Below, in pieces: positions 55,528 to 64,000 of a stretch of DNA of 64,000 bases. Source of the stretch: Capronia americana (lineage: Eukaryota > Ascomycota > Eurotiomycetes > Chaetothyriales > Herpotrichiellaceae); NCBI GenBank assembly GCA_016110215.1, contig JADWQD010000008.1, positions 434,001-498,000 on the forward strand, read 5' to 3'. The translations under genes and the position numbers were made by a program. Below the pieces are notes generated by a model, which was given only the letters and a program-made list of their open reading frames with translations, searched no databases and was not told the DNA's origin. The stretch's first letter is position 1, and the number at the start of each line of letters is the position of its first letter.

Positions 55528-57793
55528 GTTCCAGTCCTGCCTCAATCGACCCCAAGGAGGCGAGAGAGGTCCACCACGACGGTGTGCACGCCGCTCACCC
55601 GATCGACGCGCCTGCCGAGGGGGGTGAGCGAAGACGAACCCACCATGACCTGCCCGATCATGGCCACAACCCCTCGCTGCAAAAGGGCGTCGACGAGAAC
55701 CCGGACCTGACGCTCCACTACTCGCACGAGCATCAGCACAAGCACCTCCACCACGGCCGCCCTTCACTGACCGGCAAGCGTGACGAGGTCCTGTACGCCG
55801 AGGGCACGACGGCCGACAACCACATGGCATTCGTCAACAACAACCCTCAAGACTATCTCAAGCATCAGCTTCGCAAGTCCTCGGAGCACATCCACGAGAA
55901 AGATTTCAGCAACTCGGACGACGCCGAGAAGGGAACCGCCGACCCCACGAGGGTCATGACAAACGGCTCGGAGGACGATGGCCAAAAACACCGCATCTCG
56001 AGATTGTATGCGAAATATAAGATCTTCGTGCACATCTTCATCTGGCTGTTCTTCACCGGGTAAGTTCGACCTCGTTGGTTGGCGTCAAAACTTGTCTCAT
56101 TGATTTTGTGATAGATGGTGGATCGCCGGCCTCGTTCTCCACCGCACAGACAACCTGGGCTGGCTGAAACCCTTCCTTCTGTGGCTGGCCATCTCCCTCC
56201 GGATGATCTTCTTCTGGGTCCCTATCACCGTCGTCACCCGCCCGATGCATTGGGCGTGGAACAACACCGGCGTGCGCGTGTACCAGGCCATTCCAGAGAA
56301 ACTGCGCATCTGGCTCGCTGCACTGGTCGCGCTTGCAACCATTCTCGTCGGCTCATTCGTCTCGGAGGAATCCGCAGACAACACGCGCGGCAACCGAGCG
56401 ATTTCTCTGCTCGGGCTCGCCGTGATGATCGCCCTGCTGTGGCTCACGTCGCGCGACAGGAAGAAGATCCGCTGGCACACCGTCATCGGCGGCATGTTGA
56501 CGCAGTTCGTCATCGCCGTTTTTGTCCTCCGCACCAAAGCCGGCTACGACATCTTCAACTTCATCTCCTTCCTTGCCCGCGCTCTCTTGGGGTTTGCCGA
56601 CCAAGGTACGACCTTCTTGACCGCATCCAGCGTCATCGATCTGCACTGGTTCTTGACCGGCGTCGTGCCCCCGATCATCTTCTTCGTCTCGCTCGTGCAG
56701 GTGCTGTACTACTTGGGCATTTTGCAATGGTTCATCGGTAAATTCGCCGTCTTCTTCTTCTGGAGCTTGCGCGTCTCTGGTGCCGAGGCGGTCGTTGCTG
56801 CGGCGTCGCCGTTCATCGGACAGGGTGAATCGGCCATGTTGATTCGACCTTTCGTCCCTCACTTGACGCTCGCCGAAATCCATCAGGTCATGTGTTCTGG
56901 GTTCGCTACTATTGCGGGCTCCGTGCTGGTCGCATATATCGGCCTCGGGTTGAATCCTCAGGCGTTGGTGTCGAGCTGTATCATGTCTATCCCGGCTTCC
57001 TTGGCGGTATCGAAGATGCGATACCCCGAAACAGAGGAGACGATCACGTCCGGCCGAGTGGTGATTCCGGATGACGACGAGCATCGCGCGACGAATGCCC
57101 TCCACGCATTTGCCAATGGTGCCTGGTTGGGTATTAAGATTGCGGGCATGATTGTTGCTACACTACTCTGCATTATCGCACTCATCGGTCTGATCAACGG
57201 CCTGCTTGGCTGGTGGGGAAGGTGAGACCATGGCCCCGTTCAGGCTTTCTCAATTTCTCCCAAACTAACGATGCGAAACAGATACATCAACATCACCAAG
57301 GACGGTGAAGCCTATCTCACCCTGCAGCTTATCCTCGGCTACATCTGCTATCCCGTCGCTTTCCTCCTGGGCGTCCCGCGTGACGATCTCCTCCAGGTCG
57401 CTCAACTCATCGGCATCAAGGTCGTCGCGAACGAGTTCGTCGCCTATAACAGTCTCACCAGCGAGCCGCAGTATGTCAACATGAGCCCGCGCTCGAGGCT
57501 GATTGCGACCTATGCTCTCTGCGGTATGCTATTGGCCCCCTGTTCCTTTGTGCCTATCCGAGCCCGTCTCTTCTACAACAAATAGCTAATTTTGATTAAT
57601 AGGATTCGGCAACTTCGGATCCCTAGGCACGCAAATCGGCGTATTGTCACAGATCGCACCTTCTCGAGCTGGCGATGTCTCCCGCGTGGCGCTTTCCGCC
57701 TTGTTCTCTGGTGTCTTGTCTACATTGACGAGCGCCAGTATTGCCGGCATGCTTGTCACGGATCAGGTCACCCTGGCGCAGGAGAGCAGTTAG
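55524..57793 (+). CDS. concentrative nucleoside transporter (CNT family)
   Basis: A proton- or sodium-coupled nucleoside importer of the plasma membrane. Exons 55524-56059, 56115-57221, 57282-57523 and 57603-57793 (introns of 55, 60 and 79 bp) give 691 aa. The N-terminal 165 residues are soluble, His-rich (HHDLPDHGHN, HYSHEHQHKHLHHGR) and acidic. The membrane part has the CNT core: FFVSLVQVLYYLGILQW, GAEAVVAAASPFIGQGESAMLIRPF with the substrate-binding GQGES, EIHQVMCSGFATIAGSVLVAYI, then IGIKVVANEFVAYNSL and the C-terminal GFGNFGSLGTQIGVLSQIAPSR. All expected core segments are present. The His-rich head is unusual and might bind metal. A small overlapping upstream ORF precedes it. Confidence 0.93.
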
Positions 57794-58512
57794 TAGAGGT
57801 GTCTGATATTGTCTTGACGAAGTCGATCAGTAGTATAATGAAGAGAGAGAGAAGACGAGGTAGAACAGAACCGCACCTCAGACGAGGCTGAAGTAGGCCG
57901 TAAGACTTATGAGTTATACTCCAGTCGAACAATGAATGTCCTCTTATCTTGAATCCAATCTATGCATGTGTGTGTCCTATAACTAGCATTTCCGTATTCA
58001 GTCGTAATTACATTGGAAGGTAGAAGCATGACATTGCCTGGTAGATTTACCGACGAAGGTGGAAATATTTGTAGGGTGGGGTGGGGTGGGATGCCAAGAT
58101 CAACCACCCGCTTTGGGCTGGCAGCTAGCTGGTGGCTGTACAGTTACCAGGTGCCCCCGAGTGCTCACTGTATGACGCTGTCTTGTTAGCAGATGTCGAT
58201 TAGACAGGTAGCAATTGAACCGCAAGGAAATGACGGAAGATGTCCGCTGAGGAAATAGCTTCAATATTCAACATGAAGACGCACGCTTGCAATCATACTT
58301 TGTGGACTTGCACGTATCTCCTGTGCCAGATCTGGGACAAGCTACTTGCCTCGCTTCAAAGATGCCGAGGTTCTGTTATCATAAGTCTTTTCAATCAGCC
58401 ACCCAACCACACACGCACAAAGAGAGAGGGACATTAGAAACCCTTTCCTTGCCAGAAATTCCTCTTACTCCCGCGCCCGTTTCGCCTAAAATTTGTCTAG
58501 CTTGCACCCCCA
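57794..58512. other. intergenic
   Basis: About 720 bp between two plus-strand genes. A GTGGGGTGGGGTGGGATG purine-rich tract lies near 58078-58092. No gene is seen. Confidence 0.45.
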
Positions 58513-59082
58513 ATGGACCACGCGGTAGGAAAGCTGGAAAAGGAAATTTTCTCCGCCTTGGCCTGGTGCCGGGCGGTCATGGATGATCCCGACTTTGCAG
58601 AGGAGCCAACGTCCTCACGATTTTATCATGTCGATACGGGGGAGAACAGATTACTCGCCAACACGTTGAACACCAAGGACACGATCGAAGCGTGGTACTC
58701 GCTCTACCGGCGCCCCAACAAGTCGACCAGGCGCATCAAAGACGAAGTGCGGGTGTTTCTGGCTCTGAGAGAGGGCTTGAACGGGTACCCGCGCGTCTGC
58801 CATGGGGGAATCACCGCAACTGTTCTGGACGAGGTTATGAGCATTCTCGTATCCGTGTGCCGAGAATCACAAAACTTGTCGCTGGAAAATGTCACGGCCG
58901 AGCTGAACATCAAGTACCTGAAGCCGGTGCCTCTGCCGTCTGTGGTCCTGGTCAGGGCCAAGGTTCAGGATATCCAGAAGGACAAAAAATACTTTGTCGA
59001 CGCAGACATGGTGGATGCGCAAGGCACGGTCTTGACACGGGCCAAAGGGCTCTTTATTCAGGTGCCGAGGGAGAGACTGTGA
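58513..59082 (+). CDS. hotdog-fold thioesterase (PaaI/4HBT type)
   Basis: Probably hydrolyses an acyl-CoA thioester; substrate unknown. Single exon, 189 aa, ATG at 58513. The core signature is VCHGGITATVLDEVMSILVSV (about residues 95-115), with the HGG turn and the Asp at the start of the long hotdog helix. It is followed by the beta strands ENVTAELNIKYLKPVPLPSVVLVRAKV and VLTRAKGLFIQVP that complete the fold. The N-terminal 60 residues form a helical extension common in fungal members. It lies upstream of a Zn2Cys6 regulator and a sugar transporter on the same strand; a shared role is not shown. Confidence 0.85.
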   Translation: MDHAVGKLEKEIFSALAWCRAVMDDPDFAEEPTSSRFYHVDTGENRLLANTLNTKDTIEAWYSLYRRPNKSTRRIKDEVRVFLALREGLNGYPRVCHGGITATVLDEVMSILVSVCRESQNLSLENVTAELNIKYLKPVPLPSVVLVRAKVQDIQKDKKYFVDADMVDAQGTVLTRAKGLFIQVPRERL

Positions 59083-59617
59083 CCTAGACCATGTCCCATG
59101 ATCCTCAGGCGACAGCAGGGCACGGCGGCCAGCTCAATGGAGGTTATCTTGCGACATAGGAGAGGAACGTGCGGGTAGTGATGCGGTCTCACTGAAACAT
59201 GCGTATTTGCTCCCGTTTGCGGGGATGGTCGCAGACCGTCGCGTACAGGGCGTTCAGAATCACAACGTCCCCTGTAACTCTGAACCGGAGTCCAAAGACC
59301 TCAACAAGGTTGTTCTCGATCTCTCACCAAGCCAGCAGCCTCCCTTCCTCAGGAGCCAGTGTAGCGCAATACATGAGGATATTTGGACATGAGGCTGACC
59401 GGAACAATGCTCGAGAGATTTTCCCCCTGCGGGGTGCGGAGGCGGGGGATTACGGCGCACGGGCGACTCTTGTATTATTCGTTAAAGCAGAAGGTGACCC
59501 GAGGGTGACCAAAGCGGCGAGCGACGAATCGTTTCGTCACAGCTGTACCACTACGCTGTGAACCACTATTTCCGAATCTTGTTGTGCAATGTCCGTGTAG
59601 GCTCTGGTATATTCATC
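59083..59617. promoter_or_regulatory. intergenic, promoter of the third Zn2Cys6 gene
   Basis: About 535 bp. Frames up to 120 codons are present, but no domain is recognised. Confidence 0.4.
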
Positions 59618-61778
59618 ATGTCCAGACATGCTCGAGAAGAACAAGAGCTCCAGGAGACTGGAGAGATGCTCCCCGAAGACGGCCCCACGCCGAAACGGCC
59701 AAAAACCCTTTCCAAGGCGTATGCCTCGACGCCTCTCTTTCTTACGGAACCGCCTATACTGACAACGCTCGGACAGTTGCGAGGCTTGTAAGGCCAAAAA
59801 ATCACGATGCGACAGCAGTCGCCCGCGGTGTGACGCGTGTCGGCGAAAAGGTTTGCATCCGTCTCGAGTGTTGCCGCGCTTTGCTCACGGAATGGAAAAG
59901 GCATCGACTGCGTTTATCGAGAAAAAGGTCAACCCGGATTACGTCCCGGTTATGGGAAGGGCATCGAAACACGTGTCGCGCTCTTAGAAGAGAGCCTGGA
60001 GAAGATGAACAAGAATCTCCAGGAGGTTCTCGCCGGCGGCGGCAGAACGGAGTTCCTGGTCGGACCCTATCCATGTCGAACAGATGCTTCCACCGTCGAT
60101 GTCCAGACGACCGATGCCCGAGTTCAGCAAACGCCACGCACAGTCCAGTCACACGACGTGATCTCACTCCCGTCAACGCCCGTGGTAAACCAGCTCCCAT
60201 GGTCAAGCCTCCCTCCGCAACCGCCACCCGACAATGGACTGCCTCCTGAGCCTGTTGTGCAAGAGCTCGCCGAGTTATTCTTTGAGTTTGTTTACCCCTC
60301 CTTCAGATTATTCTACAAGCCAACTTTCATGGCCCATTTGGCTCGACCCGACCGCGAAATACTCATCTGCGGGATTTTGGTGGTCTCCTTTCCGTTTTGG
60401 AAGAAGCCTACTCCTTCAGCCGAGATACGCGAGCAGTACGTGAAGAAAGCAAGAGAGCGCATATTACTGCACTTCGTTGACAACTGCTCGGTCATGTCCA
60501 CACAAGCTCTTGCCTTGTTGGCTCTTGACGCCTGTGGTCAGGGCCCGGGTCCTCGAACGTGGAGCATCATGGCCATGCTGGTGGCTGCCGTGAAGCAGCT
60601 GGGACTAGCCAAGATAGCCAGCGGCACGAATTTCGAGTCGAACCATTCTATGGTGCGAAATGAGGATCCCGATGAATTCTTAGACGTGCCGAGCATCGAA
60701 CTTGAAGAAAGGCGACGTCTATTCTGGTCAATCTACGTTCTCGATCGATTTTCGAGCTTCTTCCACGGCAGCCCTTGTGGCATCGACGCGAAGAGCATCA
60801 CGGTCCAGTTTCCGGCAAGCGACAAAGATTGGGGCCAGAACTCGACAGCCGAGTGGTTTCATACAACAGTGCCTCTCCGATCCCCAGCGGACGGTACGAG
60901 AGATCTTGCGCGATGCCAGATTGAAGTGCTAGCCCTCTCAGACCGGACCCGTCAACTGTTCCTCCAACCTGTCAACTTTTCCATCCCTGCCAGATGTCAA
61001 GAGTGGCAGAGCAGCTTTCGGCTCCTGGATACAGCTCTTACCACCTGGTTTGACACCTTGCCTCAGCATGTACGGGATGCGCCGCCCACGTTCGATCCCA
61101 TGTGGATCATGGTCCACGCCACTTACCATACGTATGCACCACTGTTTCCTCATGAAGAAATTATGCTGACCTAGGGCTTGAAGGGTCATCATGCGCATGC
61201 ATGCCATTGCCGCATTTCCACCCACCACTTCTCCCTTTTTCAGACCGAATCCATCGGCCTGCGGACGCTGTCGCCAGGCAGTACGGAGTCTCGAGTCTCT
61301 AGCCAGTGGCCTACAGGCTCATGAAATTGACCAGCTGGGCCCTATTTTTGCCTTTACCGTCTGGTGTGCTGCGCGGGCTTTGGTCATCTTGTGGACAGCC
61401 GGCTACGAGAACACGTACGGGGCTACTCCTACGGACCTGGTCTCACTTCTCGGTATTCTGCGCCAGATGTCGCGTCGATGGCAATGTGCTCAGCAATATG
61501 TCGATACCATCCAGTTTGTACTAGACACCAAGAACAAGCCCGACGGACCTGCCGGGTTGGATATTTTCAACGACACTAAACGCACCGCCTTCGGTCTGAG
61601 GCAACGTCTGGGAAATCTCATCGCAGCTCATAAAGATACGCACCAGCTCGGCCCTCTATTCGAGTTCCTGGGCATGCCAATGCTTGAAGACGGAGGGTTT
61701 TCAGGATTTCAACCGACCATGGGGGATGACTTTGGTTTTGGTAGCTTGATGCCAGATGTGGACAGTGAATGGATGTAA
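59618..61778 (+). CDS. Zn2Cys6 transcription factor with fungal middle homology domain
   Basis: A nuclear regulator. Exons 59618-59718, 59777-59850, 59901-61131 and 61184-61778 (introns of 58, 50 and 52 bp) give 666 aa. The zinc cluster is assembled from three exons: cysteines at 35, 38, 45, 52 and 55 in exon 2 and 62 in exon 3 (spacing 2-6-6-2-6). A coiled-coil dimerisation segment follows (TRVALLEESLEKMNKNLQEVL). The middle homology domain runs from about residue 165 (LFFEFVYPSFRLFYKPTF) through RRRLFWSIYVLDRFSSFFHG to HATYHTVIMRMHA, which is restored by the last splice. Targets are unknown; the sugar transporter 0.8 kb downstream is a candidate because of proximity. Confidence 0.92.
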
Positions 61779-62581
61779 TCGCCGGTGTGCGTCCTCTACA
61801 CAGCCCAGTCCAGGAGTCATCTGGTCAGATTCTCAGCCAGCATACGAGGTAATTTCGAAGCTATCTCCCAGAACATCCCACTATATCAAAAGTCGCAACA
61901 CACACTGCTTCTCGCCCTTCACTCAACCACGCGTGTCAAAGGTGATTATTTCTGGATCGCTATCTTTTCAGAGTAAATCTTGGTATGTACGATATTGGGG
62001 GTTCAGTTCACGTCCAACTTAGTAGACTCCGAGCTCGATGCATAGCGCTTCTAAGACACCTCTCACTGTTCTCCCTAACGCCTTTGGGCGATGCGCTTGG
62101 GTCGAGCCGCTGGTGTCGAACGCAGTATTTTACCACGTAGTCCATGGGTATCAGACGATGCTGGCAACAGGTCCTCGGCTGAATGCTGCTCCACGCTGCT
62201 CGAGATCGTCCCAGTCTCTCCTACGGCACGAAGATGTGCCGCCGTAGCAATAATGATACGCCGGGCGCGGAGCGGCGATGAGGCAGCCGAACCAGCAGTG
62301 CAAAGTGGATTGGACGAGATTTTCCTCGTCTCCACAACACCGTCTGCCACGCGGGGTCCGGGGGGGTCCGGGGGTGAGGCTGCATTTCCCTGCCAAAGCC
62401 CCGGATTGACCAGGACTCAACTCTCCTACGGTTCTGGGGGTGGGACGGGCAGTGGTGGCGATATATCTTCAAGATAAAAAGTGACGAGCTCGCCCACCTT
62501 TTTTCGACTTGACTCCTTGGAATCATAAGTTGTCCTCTCTCAAAGTCCACCACCTTCCTCGGCTCCAATTCAGCAGCAACC
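61779..62581. promoter_or_regulatory. intergenic, promoter of the downstream transporter
   Basis: About 800 bp. It contains a G-rich GGGGTCCGGGGGGGTCCGGGGG-like tract near 62353-62373 that could form a G-quadruplex. A frame of 128 codons at 62091-62477 covers it but has no domain. Confidence 0.4.
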
Positions 62582-64000
62582 ATGATCGGCGACTGGCAGG
62601 TATTCGGCATTGCGCTGTTTGCCTCCCTTGGGACGTTTCTCTATGTAAGCTACAGCAGACAGGACATTGCATGTTGTGCTGTTGGCTAAGCGGCTGGTTG
62701 CCGGTAGGGATACGACACGGGAATCGTGACGACCAGTGAGTCCAACTCGAGTGTCTTCCGCGGCGGCCGACAGGACTGACGGGGCCCCGATAGCTATTGC
62801 CCACGAGAGCTGGCTGGACTATATGAATCATCCCGATCCAGGCTTGCTTGGTTCGGTAAGTGATCGATGAAAACAGCATGGTCGCAGACAGACAGACAGT
62901 TGGAACCAGCGTTGACCCGAAGTCTCTAGGTCGGCTCCATCTATATCGCTGGAGAAGCTGTGGGCGCCATTGTCCAAATCTTCATTGGAGACAAACTGGG
63001 CCGCATTGGGTTTATGCAGCTTCTATGCACGGTCTGCACCATTGGCTGCATCATCCAAACGGCGGCAGTCAATATCGGCATGCTGCTTGCTGGGCGCATT
63101 GTCACCGGCGTCGCTGTCGGGTAAGAGATTTCTTTTCAGCACCCGGGCTGAGACCAGAAAAGGAGGCTAACAGCCGCTTGTCCAGGGCACTTTGTTCGAC
63201 TGTCCCCGTCTACCTGTCGGAGATCAGTAGCCCGAAGAACCGCGGCTTGATCGGTGGTCTCGTGGGGACGAACCTGACCCTTGGGATGATGGCGGCCAAT
63301 TGGGTAGGGTATGCCTGCAACTTTGCCCCGTACGGTTCTTTGCAGTGGCGCCTCCCGCTCGCCCTTCAGATCCCATGGGGGATCATTATGGGCATTGGGC
63401 TGGCAACCTTTATGCCGAACTCGCCTCGATACTTGATCCAGAAGGGCAAAGATGAGGAAGCGCGCAAGGCCTTTATCAAGATCCGCCGGGACCTGCATTC
63501 TCACGAAGTGATGGAGGAGTTCGGTCTTATGAAGAACCAGATCCATTTCGAGATGGAGAGGAAAGTCCCCTCGTTCAAGGAGGCGTTCAAGCTCTATCGT
63601 CACCGTATCTTGGTGTAAGTTGGCGTCGAAGAGGACTTACAACCTGTAAAGACACTAATCACGACTTTTTCTAGGTCTATCGGAGTCCAGACTTTGACCG
63701 CTCTCACCGGTACCAATGTCATTCAGGTATGTCTATTCCCCAATCCTTCATCAGGATAGGCGCTGATGGTATGGTAACAGTACTACCAAAGTAAGTGTCT
63801 TTAGCTTTGACTGAACGGCCCAGTTCGTGTCTTGCTCACAACCCCCCCAGCAACCCTCTACAAAGGCTTGGGCATCGAAAATCGGACGGTCCTCGCCCTC
63901 ACGGGTGTTTGGGCCACGATCGGATTTGTGTCTGCTGCCATTTCTATTCTACTCCTGCCAGATCGCTGGGGCCGTCGAAAGTGAGTCTATGCTGCAAGCA
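62582..64000 (+). CDS. MFS sugar transporter, 3' end outside window
   Basis: A hexose/polyol symporter of the major facilitator superfamily, truncated by the window end. Exons: 62582-62644, 62708-62735, 62794-62855, 62930-63120, 63186-63614, 63675-63726, 63781-63790 and 63851-63980, with a GTGAGT donor at 63981; the rest lies beyond 64000. All junctions keep phase. The protein opens with a helix ending in LYGYDTGIV and has GDKLGRIGF after helix 2, GALCSTVPVYLSEISSPKNRG, FMPNSPRYLI after helix 6 and DRWGRRK in the second half. It is much more intron-rich than the transporter at 49545 and includes a 28-bp and a 10-bp exon, so the two are distant paralogues. Confidence 0.9.

Noticed and set aside
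56353..57105. 250-codon minus-strand frame
   Set aside because: Antisense to the nucleoside transporter exon; composed of charged residues that mirror membrane-helix codons.
1..64000. CRISPR arrays, operons with ribosome binding sites, insertion sequences
   Set aside because: The DNA is clearly fungal nuclear; no direct-repeat arrays, terminal inverted repeats with a transposase, or bacterial signals were seen by eye.

Overview
The window is nuclear DNA of a filamentous ascomycete (Pezizomycotina). Most genes are cut by 48-80 bp GT-AG introns with CTAAC or CTGAC branch sequences. The families are typical of that group: three Zn2Cys6 regulators, a fungal P450, a LaeA-type methyltransferase, a HET-domain protein, F-box proteins, MFS sugar transporters and an FG nucleoporin with a Ran-binding domain. 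I cannot place it below class; Eurotiomycetes (for example Chaetothyriales) or Dothideomycetes would both fit. Exon models were built by hand from splice signals and reading phase. All multi-exon models keep phase from start to stop, except the last gene, which runs off the window.

Layout. 0-12 kb looks like an accessory or secondary-metabolism block: a Zn2Cys6 regulator, a P450 and a SAM methyltransferase diverging from one shared promoter, an inorganic pyrophosphatase paralogue with an N-myristoylation-like start, and a second Zn2Cys6 regulator. 12-18 kb is sparse, with a protein carrying a fungal STAND-type N-terminus and two F-box-like proteins. 17.9-27.5 kb is conserved housekeeping: an unknown conserved protein, a Nit3-type amidase, ribosomal protein eL31 and a Nup2/Nup50-type nucleoporin. 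30-37 kb has a short secreted tyrosinase, an F-box/WD-like protein, a small conserved protein and an Mpv17/PMP22 membrane protein. 37.5-42.2 kb is one large protein kinase-HET fusion gene. 44.2 kb has a tRNA-Thr gene. 45-48.5 kb has a secreted and a membrane protein, both unrecognised. 49.5-64 kb has a sugar transporter, an Rmd1/DUF155 protein, a concentrative nucleoside transporter, a hotdog thioesterase, a third Zn2Cys6 regulator and a second sugar transporter cut by the window end.

The two most striking observations are about introns and lie about 4 kb apart. (1) The linker between the kinase and HET domains is encoded by seven consecutive exons of exactly one codon each. They are separated by eight phase-0 introns of 50-74 bp, nearly all with strong donor, branch and acceptor sequences. 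(2) The tRNA-Thr(UGU) gene folds perfectly only if two segments are removed: the usual intron next to the anticodon, and an extra 50-bp segment inside the D-arm that starts GTGAGT, ends AG and carries a CTGAT branch-like motif. Together they suggest repeated recent intron gain in this neighbourhood. That link is inference and needs cDNA or RNA-seq.
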